Part shown: positions 9,274 to 17,153 of the stretch, piece by piece
How positions within the stretch are numbered: the stretch's first letter is position 1
How the letters are laid out: the number at the start of each line of letters is the position of its first letter
DNA from: an uncultured Pontibacter sp.
GTDB taxonomy: Bacteria; Bacteroidota; Bacteroidia; Cytophagales; Hymenobacteraceae
Direction: 5' to 3'
Assembly (NCBI GenBank): GCA_947499125.1
Contig: CANMMP010000001.1
Span: forward strand, 496,001 to 560,000
Length of the DNA stretch: 64,000 bases
Program-made: the position numbers and the translations under genes
Notes under the pieces: generated by a model
Seen by the model: only the letters and a program-made list of their open reading frames with translations
Databases searched by the model: none
Told to the model about the DNA's origin: nothing

Positions 9274-9804
9274 TTAGTAAGTATCTTCGTATTTGATCTT
9301 CGGAACACGCTTATCAATTTCATATAAACCTGTTCCTTCTTCACCGATCACATCAAACAGTTCGAGGGCACGGCGGGCTACATATTCCTCTTCTATCTGC
9401 TCTTTCAGGAACCACTGCAGGAACGTGAAAGTAACATAATCTTTCGATTTCTGGCAACGGTCTGCTATGCGGTTAAAAGACTGCGTAACGGCTATTTCCT
9501 GCTGCAGCGCCTGCTCAAACACACCTCTCAGTGATTCAAACTCTATCTGTATGTTGGTGATATCCGGCGAAACGGCACGGCCGCCCATGTCGGATACATA
9601 TTTAAATAAACGTAGCATGTGCTCACGTTCTTCATCAGATTGCTTTTTAAAATAACCGCCGCTAAAATCAAAACCGTTGCGGTCGCACCACGCACTCATG
9701 GCAAGGTACATAGCCGAAGCTTCGCCTTCCATTTTGATCTGTTCGTTCAGTACTTTTTCTATCTCCTCGGTAAGCGAGGTTCTTAATCTCAATAAGTCTT
9801 TCAT
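9274..9804 (-). CDS. ftnA: Ferritin (non-haem, FtnA type)
   Basis: 176 residues from the ATG at 9804 (MKDLLRLRTSLTEEI). The four-helix ferritin pattern has the ferroxidase residues expected: a glutamate in the first helix (EQIKMEGEAS), EEREHM with the E-x-x-H pair near residues 59-62, and QEIAVTQSFN and LQWFLKEQIEEE in later helices. Ferritins oxidise Fe(II) and store iron as a 24-mer cage in the cytoplasm. No binding site for an iron regulator was recognised directly upstream, but an iron-box-like dyad lies 0.6 kb away at 10394. Confidence 0.93.
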   Translation of the reverse strand: MKDLLRLRTSLTEEIEKVLNEQIKMEGEASAMYLAMSAWCDRNGFDFSGGYFKKQSDEEREHMLRLFKYVSDMGGRAVSPDITNIQIEFESLRGVFEQALQQEIAVTQSFNRIADRCQKSKDYVTFTFLQWFLKEQIEEEYVARRALELFDVIGEEGTGLYEIDKRVPKIKYEDTY

Positions 9805-9940
9805 AAGGTATGGGCATTTTTTCGGGTTGGAAATCTGAAGACGCTTTGTGTCATAAAGCACCCCTTACTCATACTTAAAAATAGACATTATGTTGTAGAA
9901 ACAACCCCTGGAGCGGAAATATGGAAGCAGTCTAAATAAA

Positions 9941-9966
9941 AAAAGCACAGGCTAACCTGTGCTATA
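9941..9966 (-). terminator. Rho-independent terminator
   Basis: Perfect stem AGCACAGG-ctaa-CCTGTGCT at 9944-9963, with a T-run on the leftward strand (A-run on the plus strand just left of it). It ends the leftward 127-residue gene. Confidence 0.8.
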
Positions 9967-9989
9967 CTATAGTATAATTATACCTTATG

Positions 9990-10373
9990 TTAAGCCAACT
10001 GGGCGTATAAACGTTCGTGCAGCATGCTGTTCAGTTCCAATACAAAGCGGGCCCCGCCAAGTAATTCTTTAAAATTAAACACCTCCTGCAGCGATAGCAC
10101 ATACAGTTTGTCGCAGCCAAAAACAGTTATCAGTTCAAAGTCGGCGTCGCGGCCGGTGCGGGTTGCCATGCTACCAAGGTCTATACTATCAACGGCCTTT
10201 TTAAGGCGCAGAAAAGCATCTACTTTAAGCGTAGTTACTGAACCATCAAAATCAACTATAAGCCGATTGGTTCTGTCGCTCTGGTAAACTGCTCCGTAAA
10301 CGGTAGTAAAAATTTCCTGCAGGTCTGTGGTAATCTGCATCTTCTCCCCTAACTTCACTTGTGGCTGATTCAT
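9990..10373 (-). CDS. Hypothetical protein, 127 residues
   Basis: Not recognised. The sequence MNQPQVKLGEKMQITTDL offers two starts (M1 and M12). It is a soluble alpha/beta protein with no signal, membrane segment or cysteine cluster, and contains RLIVDFDGS and ELITVFGCDKLYVLS. It is divergent from the cupin gene across a 68-bp promoter region containing a strong dyad, so both may share a regulator. Real coding status is supported by the terminator at its end and typical codon use. Confidence 0.75.
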   Translation of the reverse strand: MNQPQVKLGEKMQITTDLQEIFTTVYGAVYQSDRTNRLIVDFDGSVTTLKVDAFLRLKKAVDSIDLGSMATRTGRDADFELITVFGCDKLYVLSLQEVFNFKELLGGARFVLELNSMLHERLYAQLA

Positions 10374-10393
10374 AATACTACAAATGTATAGCC

Positions 10394-10414
10394 TATTTAG
10401 ACTAAGTCCAAATA
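10394..10414. promoter_or_regulatory. 21-bp dyad, putative operator in a divergent promoter
   Basis: TATTTAGACTAAGTCCAAATA reads as its own reverse complement apart from the central base and one mismatched pair. It sits in the 68-bp gap between the divergent 127-residue gene and the cupin gene. The length and sequence are like operators of metal-dependent repressors (Fur/DtxR class); that assignment is inference. Confidence 0.55.
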
Positions 10415-10441
10415 AATTTTAATGATCTATATCATCTAAGT

Positions 10442-10813
10442 ATGGAATCGATAGAAAAAGTAAACCTACAGGATAAATTTAAGCAGATACCTGATTTCTG
10501 GAATCCGCGGATAGCCGGCGAATTAAACGGGCAGCAGGTAAAACTGGCAAAGTTTAAAGGCGCTTTCGACTGGCACCATCACGAACACGAAGATGAGTTT
10601 TTTTTGGTAGTGAGCGGCAGCTTTGAGATGCATTTGCGAGATAAGGTAGTTACCCTGCAACCGGGCGAATTTATAGTTATACCTCGCGGTGTAGAGCACA
10701 GGCCTGTTGCCCCAACCGAGGCGGAAGTACTTATGTTTGAGCCGGCATCAACTATAAATACCGGCAACCTGACAGACAGCGAAAAAACCCGCACCAACCT
10801 GGACCGGATCTGA
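10442..10813 (+). CDS. Cupin domain protein
   Basis: 123 residues, a single small cupin barrel. Metal-binding motif 1 is WHHHEHEDEFF (His 45-49 and Glu 52), motif 2 is PGEFIVIPRGVEHRPVA with H86. Such proteins bind a divalent metal and act as isomerases, dioxygenases or small-molecule sensors; the substrate cannot be told. Shares a divergent promoter region with the preceding gene. Confidence 0.88.
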   Translation: MESIEKVNLQDKFKQIPDFWNPRIAGELNGQQVKLAKFKGAFDWHHHEHEDEFFLVVSGSFEMHLRDKVVTLQPGEFIVIPRGVEHRPVAPTEAEVLMFEPASTINTGNLTDSEKTRTNLDRI

Positions 10814-10845
10814 AGTATAAACTCATTTAAACTATAAACCTGTAA

Positions 10846-10888
10846 AAGCAAAGCAGCTCCAACCTTTCGGCCGGAACTGCTTTGTTTG
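10846..10888 (+). terminator. Rho-independent terminator, bidirectional
   Basis: Inverted repeat CAAAGCAGCTCC / GGAACTGCTTTG (one mismatch) around a 12-nt loop, followed by TTTGTTTT. Lies between convergent cupin and M57 protease genes. Confidence 0.78.
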
Positions 10889-10916
10889 TTTTAAGGTGTA
10901 GTTAAGGTGTTGTTGC

Positions 10917-11717
10917 TTAGTACAGGTAGTCTAAAGCAGTTTTGTCGTTCGCGTTGAACGGACGGTTCTGGCCAGAGCCGATGCAAGCAAGCATCCATGA
11001 GTTAGGATCCTGCGTTGTAGGCGTGCCTGGTATGTGAACTGCACCTACTGTAGAAGCACCTTCGTTGGTATAAGAACCACCGCAAGAATAGCTACGATCC
11101 ATGTAGTCAGTGTGACGGAAACCGATGCAGTGACCGATCTCGTGTGCAAGGATAGTTGCGAACCAGGCCTGGTTAGGGTTAGAACCGATGTAACGGGTAG
11201 CTACCTTAATGCTGTTGTATGGGTTACCGTTTGTAGGGAAACCAGCAGAAGCAAGGTACTGAGCGTTTTTAGGAGCAGCAACAATGTGGATGTTACCACC
11301 TGAAGATACACGGCTCATAGAAATAGTAAGGCCTTCGGCATTGTAACGGTTGATCGCTTCTTCCAGGGCAGTTACGTAAGTTGACGGTAACTTAGGATCG
11401 ATAGAGATGGTAATGTTACGGCCCGTTCCTGCATTTACCAGGTTAGTAGTACGGTACTGCTCAGACTCGCCAACGCGAAGCGCCATCGTATTGTGCGCCG
11501 AAGTCAGGTCAGACTCAGACAGGAAAATATCACCTTCCACTACATAACCACCATCTACCTTCTCAACGCCTTTGTTGTAAAAACCAAGCTGAGAGATCTG
11601 GGTTAATACGCTCTCAGAAACTTCTGCCTGAGATGTAACTTCTTCTTCCTGCTGGCAAGAAGAGAAACCAATAGTTGTAGCAAGGGCTGCTACTGCGAGT
11701 AAACGTGTTACTTTCAT
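10917..11717 (-). CDS. M57 (HEIGH) zinc metalloprotease, lipoprotein, paralogue 1
   Basis: 266 residues. Signal peptide with lipobox GFSSC (C21). The zinc motif is HEIGHCIGFRH: H192, E193, H196 and H202, the extended metzincin-type spacing, followed by TDYMDRSYSCGG. Family members are secreted proteases of Bacteroidota and Myxococcota, often called dual-action HEIGH metallopeptidases. A close paralogue of equal length is at 15371-16174; their C-terminal 110 residues are largely identical. The leader box ACTTTAACACCT precedes the start. Substrate unknown. Confidence 0.92.
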   Translation of the reverse strand: MKVTRLLAVAALATTIGFSSCQQEEEVTSQAEVSESVLTQISQLGFYNKGVEKVDGGYVVEGDIFLSESDLTSAHNTMALRVGESEQYRTTNLVNAGTGRNITISIDPKLPSTYVTALEEAINRYNAEGLTISMSRVSSGGNIHIVAAPKNAQYLASAGFPTNGNPYNSIKVATRYIGSNPNQAWFATILAHEIGHCIGFRHTDYMDRSYSCGGSYTNEGASTVGAVHIPGTPTTQDPNSWMLACIGSGQNRPFNANDKTALDYLY

Positions 11718-11724
11718 AAATTTT

Positions 11725-11739
11725 TTAAGGTGTTAAAGT
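11725..11739 (-). promoter_or_regulatory. Shared protease leader box, copy 2
   Basis: In gene orientation ACTTTAACACCTTAA, ending 7 bp before the ATG of M57 protease 1. Same core as at 1694-1710 and 16178-16194. Confidence 0.5.
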
Positions 11740-11954
11740 TAAACATTTGGGTAATGTATACGTCTGTTTTAGCTAATACAAGCATTTAAACCAATATTTT
11801 AACGTGTTTTAACATCAATCTTATAACATCAATTTAATTGTATAATTATACCATTAAGCATATAACAAAACCTATCCGATTCGAGTTAAAACATCAATTT
11901 TACGGCCCCAAATGCCACTTTATACTTGTTACTCAAACCTATAGCTAACAGCAA

Positions 11955-11990
11955 AAAAAAAGCCTGCTACAAATAAGTAGCAGGCTCGGA
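11955..11990 (-). terminator. Rho-independent terminator of yicC
   Basis: Perfect stem AGCCTGCTAC-aaataa-GTAGCAGGCT (11961-11986); the A-run on its left becomes a U-run in the leftward transcript. Confidence 0.85.
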
Positions 11991-12010
11991 TTGTTAACTA
12001 TAAGTATAGC

Positions 12011-12892
12011 TTATAATATGTTGTTGATCTGTTCTTTTATTTTCTCCAGTTCTTCCTTCATTTCTACCACGTGGTGCTGTATAGTGGCATCGTTCGCTTT
12101 AGAGCCTATCGTGTTTATCTCTCTGCCAATCTCCTGCGAAATAAAGCCCAGTTTTTTACCGGTTGGCTCCGGCAGGTAAACAGTTTCGGTAAAGTAATGC
12201 AGGTGGTTCACTAAACGTACTTTTTCTTCAGCAATGTCCAGCTTCTCCATATAGTATATCATCTCCTGCTCAAACCTGTTCTTATCAAAATGCTCGGCTG
12301 ATGAAAGCTCTGCCATGTGGCCTTTGATACGGGTACGGATCTGCTCCATGCGCACCGGGTCATGCTTTTCTATTTCAGCCAGCAGTATCCGTATCTTATC
12401 TATATAAGACATTATCTCGGTTGTCAAGGCTTTGCCTTCGTCGTTACGGAAACTCATAATGTTATCTATGGCTTCCTGAACAAGAGGCTGTACCTGCTCC
12501 CAGGCCGCATCATCATCGCTATCTTCCACCTGGTCCTGCAGCAGCACTTCGGGCATGTGCAGCGCTAACCTGAACAGGTCGTTCTTTGAGCCACCTACTG
12601 CATCGGCTGCTTCTTCAAGCTCGTGATAATAAGTTTTCAGCAACTCTTTATTTATAGAGCTTTTAGCTTTCTGCGCTTTGTTCTTTACATAATCCACACT
12701 AACACTCACCTTACCACGCACCAGCGCTTTCTGCAACATGTTCCTGATCTCATATTCTTTGTCAGATAAAAACCTGGGAAGTCTAACGCTCAGGTCCATA
12801 CTTTTAGAATTCAGGGATCTGATTTCTACTGAAATGCAGTACTGGTCTGTGTCGAGTCGGGCGCTACCGAACCCGGTCATGGATTGCAACAT
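12011..12892 (-). CDS. yicC: YicC/YloC family endoribonuclease
   Basis: 293 residues, the normal length. The N-terminus MLQSMTGFGSA and the C-terminus ending GREINTIGSKANDATIQHHV are the family's hallmark segments; EVRSLNSK-like EIRSLNSKSMDLSVRLP is also present. YicC proteins are stress-linked endoribonucleases, often next to gmk in other bacteria; gmk is not next to it here on the visible side (convergent M57 gene downstream, divergent purQ upstream). Confidence 0.94.
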   Translation of the reverse strand: MLQSMTGFGSARLDTDQYCISVEIRSLNSKSMDLSVRLPRFLSDKEYEIRNMLQKALVRGKVSVSVDYVKNKAQKAKSSINKELLKTYYHELEEAADAVGGSKNDLFRLALHMPEVLLQDQVEDSDDDAAWEQVQPLVQEAIDNIMSFRNDEGKALTTEIMSYIDKIRILLAEIEKHDPVRMEQIRTRIKGHMAELSSAEHFDKNRFEQEMIYYMEKLDIAEEKVRLVNHLHYFTETVYLPEPTGKKLGFISQEIGREINTIGSKANDATIQHHVVEMKEELEKIKEQINNIL

Positions 12893-12984
12893 AAGCTAAT
12901 TGTATTGGTATGGGGGCAAATTAACTATAAATGTTGGGTTTTACGATAAGATACCGTTAAAAGCTACGGAAAGGCAGGCTTTGC

Positions 12985-13017
12985 TTTGTTGCTTCTATAT
13001 ATTTTTATTTACCTTTG
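12985..13017 (+). promoter_or_regulatory. purQ promoter of Bacteroidota type
   Basis: -33 element TTTG at 12985-12988, a 21-bp spacer, and -7 element TACCTTTG at 13010-13017, matching the consensus TTTG-N19-21-TAnnTTTG. The start codon of purQ begins only 4 bp after the -7 box, so the transcript would have almost no leader. Confidence 0.6.
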
Positions 13018-13021
13018 ATGT

Positions 13022-13714
13022 ATGAAATTTGGTGTAGTCGTTTTCCCGGGGTCCAACTGCGACCAAGACCTGGTAGATGCCCTAAGCGTGGGTATGCAGC
13101 AGGAAGTTGTAAAACTATGGCACAAAGACCACGACCTGCAGGGTTGTGACTTTATACTGTTGCCAGGCGGATTTTCGTACGGTGATTACCTGCGTTCAGG
13201 TGCTATTGCCCGCTTCTCTCCTATTATGCAGGAAGTGGTGCAGCACGCAAACAAAGGTGGCTACGTAATGGGCATTTGCAATGGTTTCCAGATACTGACA
13301 GAAGCAGGTTTGTTGCCTGGTGCGCTGTTGCGTAATGTTGGCCAGAAGTTTATCTGCGATAATGTATACATTAAACCGGTAAGCACCAGCTTGCTGCCAA
13401 CCCGCCACCTCGACGTAAATAAAGCCTACAAAATACCGGTAGCACACGGCGAAGGCCGCTACCACGCCGATAGAGACACGCTGCGCAAACTGGAAGACAA
13501 CGGCCAGATCATGTTTAAGTATAGCAGCAACGTAGCCGATACACACGAAATGTATAACATAAACGGCAGCTTACTGAACATTGCAGGTGTAGCCAACGAA
13601 CAGAAAAACGTATTTGGTATGATGCCACACCCGGAACGCGCCGTAGACACTGAGTTGGGCAACACCGATGGCCGTGCTATTTTCGAATCTATACTTGATA
13701 TGGTGAATGCTTAA
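13022..13714 (+). CDS. purQ: Phosphoribosylformylglycinamidine synthase, glutaminase subunit PurQ
   Basis: 230 residues. Class I glutamine amidotransferase: N-terminus KFGVVVFPGSNCDQD, nucleophile C86 in GICNGFQ, and the His/Glu of the triad in MPHPERAVD near residues 205-207. It supplies ammonia from glutamine to the PurL/PurS complex converting FGAR to FGAM in purine synthesis. A separate purQ means this organism has the split enzyme, or an additional subunit; purL is not in the window. Monocistronic with its own promoter and terminator. Confidence 0.95.
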   Translation: MKFGVVVFPGSNCDQDLVDALSVGMQQEVVKLWHKDHDLQGCDFILLPGGFSYGDYLRSGAIARFSPIMQEVVQHANKGGYVMGICNGFQILTEAGLLPGALLRNVGQKFICDNVYIKPVSTSLLPTRHLDVNKAYKIPVAHGEGRYHADRDTLRKLEDNGQIMFKYSSNVADTHEMYNINGSLLNIAGVANEQKNVFGMMPHPERAVDTELGNTDGRAIFESILDMVNA

Positions 13715-13737
13715 TAAGCTTATACTATAAATCTATA

Positions 13738-13769
13738 AAGGCCCGGGAGTTTATACTTCCGGGCCTTTG
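13738..13769 (+). terminator. Rho-independent terminator, bidirectional
   Basis: Strong stem AAAGGCCCGGGA / TTCCGGGCCTTT with a loop containing tttatac, between convergent purQ and mscL. Confidence 0.88.
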
Positions 13770-13791
13770 TAATTATAAGAAGATAGTTCTT

Positions 13792-14226
13792 TTATTTCGC
13801 TGCGATCTGGCGAAGCGTGTCGCGCATTTCGGTAAGCAATACTTCTTCTTTGGTTGGTGCCGGCGGCGTAGATGGCGCAGCGGCTTTTTTACGCATTAAG
13901 CGGTTCATTCCTTTTACAAGCATAAAGATTACAAACGCCAGAATAATAAAGCTGATAACCTCCGTCACAAAGTTACCCCAGGCAAAAACAGCACCTATAG
14001 CACGGGCTTCTTCCAGTGGCAACCCTTCCGGTATATCATCCGATAGTGGCACATACAGGTTTGTAAAATCGACATCGCCTATAACTTTGCCTATCAGTGG
14101 CATAAGCAGGTCATTTACAACGGAGTTTACTATACGTCCGAACGCGGCACCGATGATCACACCAATGGCCAGGTCCATAACATTGCCACGCATGGCAAAC
14201 TCCTTAAATTCTTTCATCATGCTCAT
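13792..14226 (-). CDS. mscL: Large-conductance mechanosensitive channel MscL
   Basis: 144 residues. [23 protein letters not shown] is the N-terminal helix and TM1, with the pore-lining glycine/alanine pattern [19 protein letters not shown] (parts only). A periplasmic loop is followed by TM2 ([21 protein letters not shown]) and a C-terminal helix rich in charged residues. Homopentameric channel that opens on hypo-osmotic membrane tension. The start could be M1 or M4. Confidence 0.95.
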   Translation of the reverse strand: MSMMKEFKEFAMRGNVMDLAIGVIIGAAFGRIVNSVVNDLLMPLIGKVIGDVDFTNLYVPLSDDIPEGLPLEEARAIGAVFAWGNFVTEVISFIILAFVIFMLVKGMNRLMRKKAAAPSTPPAPTKEEVLLTEMRDTLRQIAAK

Positions 14227-14521
14227 AAATAAGGGCTTTTTTGGTTAAATAAATAGATATAAAACTATAAGATCAATCCTGATAATATTAAGTAAGGTAA
14301 ATATAGCACTATCTGCCAGTTATCAATGCGTTTAAGTAAAAACTAGCAGGCTATTTATTCTCAAACACCACCACTTTATTGCACTTTATAGTTCTATCTC
14401 AACCAGATTCTTCCGGTATCTCCATATTAATGTTTTAATTATTACAGCAATAGTGATATGTGTCATTTTTAATCTGTCTAAATATCAGCAACTTACGCTT
14501 TTACCACACTTATTAGCTGCT

Positions 14522-14785
14522 ATGAAAAACTTAGATCAAGCTGTGAACGAAGTATTAGGGCACCAGATAAGCACCTTACAAGCACGAAAGTTCTTTTTTA
14601 ACCTTTATGAGTATCTGTTACTGAATGACACCGACACCTTTTTAGATACTTTAGATTACAAAATGCACCTGTTAGCAAATGATAATGAAGCTATCAGATA
14701 CAATGTATTTAAGTATATGATGCAGAATATGGTTGGTAAAAACCGAAAGAAATTAATAGCACTCTGCCCAGGTTGCCCAGCCTGA
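14522..14785 (+). CDS. Hypothetical small protein, 87 residues
   Basis: Not recognised. From the ATG at 14522 the product MKNLDQAVNEVLGHQIS is a soluble, mostly helical protein rich in Asn, Leu and Tyr, with no signal or membrane segment and a C-terminus ending CPGCPA. The longer open frame upstream has no good start. Codon use is AT-richer than its neighbours. Coding status is plausible but not certain. Confidence 0.55.
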   Translation: MKNLDQAVNEVLGHQISTLQARKFFFNLYEYLLLNDTDTFLDTLDYKMHLLANDNEAIRYNVFKYMMQNMVGKNRKKLIALCPGCPA

Positions 14786-14944
14786 AAGTATAAGATTATC
14801 TCCTAAAGTATAGTTTTAGCAGCCAGATAACTTAATCTTACATAAAGCACTTATAAGTATAGGAGGACAGGCCAAACTATGGCATAGCATTTACGACATT
14901 AGGAAAACAATATATAGTTATTCTCAACCCTAATGTTATACCTT

Positions 14945-15301
14945 ATGAAAAAAGCTTTTCTACTCCTGTTACTTATTTGTAGCAGCATTTCAGTAGCCTT
15001 TGCTCAACAGCAAACACCCACCGCAACTGTAAGTATAAACCAAAACACCGAATACGTGAGTGTAAGTGTGCGAAGCTTCCTGATTCGTAAAAACTATAGC
15101 GCTTACCTTAACTATGGAGATGGCGACTCGCGGAGCGGCAACATTTTAGACGCATCCGGGGAAAAACGTGAGTTCACTAATTCGATGGGTGTTTTAAAAT
15201 ACCTGAGTCAGCAGGGATGGCAATTTGTAGCTTATATTCCGGATGATGAAGGCAAGATATCTGAGGATCGCTTCCTGATGAAAAGAGACATGGCTCAATA
15301 A
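14945..15301 (+). CDS. Hypothetical secreted protein, 118 residues
   Basis: Start at 14945 gives a classical signal peptide MKKAFLLLLLICSSISVAFA with cleavage before QQQ. The mature part (about 97 residues) has beta-rich sequence and the segment GVLKYLSQQGWQFVAYIPDD, resembling small exported Bacteroidota proteins of unknown role. It is followed by a terminator and convergent with M57 protease 2. Confidence 0.75.
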   Translation: MKKAFLLLLLICSSISVAFAQQQTPTATVSINQNTEYVSVSVRSFLIRKNYSAYLNYGDGDSRSGNILDASGEKREFTNSMGVLKYLSQQGWQFVAYIPDDEGKISEDRFLMKRDMAQ

Positions 15302-15311
15302 TACATTAAAT

Positions 15312-15348
15312 AAAAAACGCCCCCAGCCTAAAGCTGAGGGCGTTTAAT
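15312..15348 (+). terminator. Rho-independent terminator, bidirectional
   Basis: Stem AACGCCC-CAGC / GCTG-GGGCGTT around ctaaa, with A-run before and TTTAAT after. Confidence 0.78.
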
Positions 15349-15370
15349 AAAACTAACCTAATGTTTTAAC

Positions 15371-16174
15371 TTAGTACAAGTAGTTAAGTGCAGTTCTGTC
15401 GTTTGAGTTAAAGTAACGGTTCTGACCAGAGCCGATACAAGCCAGCATCCATGAGTTTGGATCGGCGCCTGTTGGCGTACCCGGTATGTGGATAGCACCT
15501 ACCGACGAAGAACCTTCGTTATAGTATGAGCCACCGCAAGAGTAGCTACGGTTCATATAATCTGTGTGGCGGAAACCGATGCAGTGACCAATTTCGTGTG
15601 CAAGTATAGTAGCCAGGTAGTTAGTGCCCGGGTTAGAACCTAAGTAAGAAGAGTTAACCTGCACTCTGTTATATGGGTTGCCACCTGAAGGGAAACCGGC
15701 AGATGCCAGGTAGCTTGAACCGCTTGGCGCTTTCGTGATCAGGATGTTATACCCTGAAGATACGCGTCTGAATTTCATGCGCAGTCCTTCGGCATTGTAA
15801 CGACGGATAGCCTCGTCTACAGCTGCTACATAAGAGTAAGGAAGGCTTGTAGAAATGGCCACGTTAATAGTACGCGATGAGCCCACATTTACCAGGTTTG
15901 ATGTACGGTACTGCTCCGATTCCCCAACTCGTAGCGCCTGTACCATTGCCTGCTCACTTAGTTCTTTTTCAGTAAGCAAGATGTCGCCTTCTATCAGGTA
16001 ACCTTCATCTGTTTTCTGAACGTTGTCGGTGTTAAAGCCCATTTGCGCAATGCGCGACTTTTCCATTTCCGATACTTCGTTCTTAGCGACAGCATTTTCG
16101 TCTTTCTGGTCGCAGGCAGTAAAGCACAGCGCCATAGCCAGAGCAGGCAGCAGGAGTAAATTTTTAATTTTCAT
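15371..16174 (-). CDS. M57 (HEIGH) zinc metalloprotease, lipoprotein, paralogue 2
   Basis: 267 residues, with lipobox CFTAC (C21) and zinc motif HEIGHCIGFRH (H193, E194, H197, H203). Differs from paralogue 1 mainly in the acidic N-terminal 60 residues and at scattered positions; segments such as RVGESEQYRT, DPNSWMLACIGSGQNR and SAGFP are the same in both. Probably arose by gene duplication with five genes now between the copies. Role as exported protease is inferred from family. Confidence 0.92.
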   Translation of the reverse strand: MKIKNLLLLPALAMALCFTACDQKDENAVAKNEVSEMEKSRIAQMGFNTDNVQKTDEGYLIEGDILLTEKELSEQAMVQALRVGESEQYRTSNLVNVGSSRTINVAISTSLPYSYVAAVDEAIRRYNAEGLRMKFRRVSSGYNILITKAPSGSSYLASAGFPSGGNPYNRVQVNSSYLGSNPGTNYLATILAHEIGHCIGFRHTDYMNRSYSCGGSYYNEGSSSVGAIHIPGTPTGADPNSWMLACIGSGQNRYFNSNDRTALNYLY

Positions 16175-16177
16175 GTG

Positions 16178-16194
16178 TTTAGGTGTTAAAGTGA
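16178..16194 (-). promoter_or_regulatory. Shared protease leader box, copy 3
   Basis: In gene orientation TCACTTTAACACCTAAA, ending 3 bp before the ATG of M57 protease 2; one base differs from copy 1. Confidence 0.5.
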
Positions 16195-16754
16195 ATAATA
16201 TGTTAAGTGAGAAAATCCGGTTTAAAACACATTCTTATAGTTCAATCTGACTTGCCTGCTCTTGCTGCGCAGCGGTAAACCGGAACCTCTACCCGGCTTA
16301 CACTACGCTGCAATAATCCCCTTACTATAAGACCTTTACACTACAAACATATTTACATAACTTACCCTTACAAAGGAAGATTTAGAGATGGAAGTAACAT
16401 GGTAAAATGATGTAACCCAACAAATTAAAATTAAGTAGCGCCTTCGTTTAATCACAATCATATTTTATACTTATAGTACAACCCAACACATCAGCAGCAT
16501 TTCTAAAACCTGCCTTAAAACGCTGTAAAGCAACTTTAACAGTTAATTGTATATTTCCGGGCATTTTTGCGGTGTTTTGAACCAGATAAAGAGAAGCGAG
16601 AAATATTTAGGGAAGAAACAGGGCAAAAAGTAACACTTAAAGCATCAAAAAAGACCTGAAAAACTTATTATTTTACCCCTAAACAGCGAAATATTTTATA
16701 GTTGCACTTAATAAAGGGTAACAACTCCCAAAAAAGCAGGGCGTATACCTGTTC
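16195..16754. other. 560-bp intergenic region, no gene seen
   Basis: Divergent spacer between M57 protease 2 and the GNAT gene. AT-rich with no recognisable ORF or RNA. TATAGTTG at 16697-16704 is one base from the -7 consensus and could drive the GNAT gene. Confidence 0.55.
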
Positions 16755-17039
16755 ATGGAAAAACAGATATTACACGACAAAAAAGAAATGCGCTTTTACG
16801 TGCCTTTTGGCGACGAAGAGGCCGAACTTACCTATAACTTCACCGAAGACAACCATATGGACCTGGAGCATACCTTTGTTCCCGAAAGTGCACGGGGCCA
16901 GGGTATAGCCCAAAAATTAGCGCGTCACAGCCTAGACTATGCCCGCGAAAACAACCACAAAGCAATTGCCTCATGCCCTGTAGTGGAGACTTTTGTAAAG
17001 CGAAACCCCGAGTATAACGACATGATGTTGTGGCCATAG
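16755..17039 (+). CDS. Small GNAT-family N-acetyltransferase (YjdJ/Gtn10-like)
   Basis: 94 residues, the length of the minimal GNAT family. The acetyl-CoA loop is VPESARGQGIAQKL (residues 42-54) and the C-terminus IASCPVVETFVKRNPEY is typical of this group. Members acetylate small molecules or protein termini; substrate unknown. Single gene upstream of pepD. Confidence 0.88.
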   Translation: MEKQILHDKKEMRFYVPFGDEEAELTYNFTEDNHMDLEHTFVPESARGQGIAQKLARHSLDYARENNHKAIASCPVVETFVKRNPEYNDMMLWP

Positions 17040-17153
17040 CATTGGCTATACTTAAATTATAAGGTTAGTTGGCCTAAATTTTCGGATATTTGCTTTTAGT
17101 ATAAGCCCATTAAACCTGTGGCCAACCTTGTATGCTGCAGCTAAAACTACACT

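Noticed and set aside
16195-16754. tRNA or small RNA gene in the 560-bp spacer
   Set aside because: No cloverleaf, TPsiC-like GTTCRA box or terminator-bounded transcript could be recognised.
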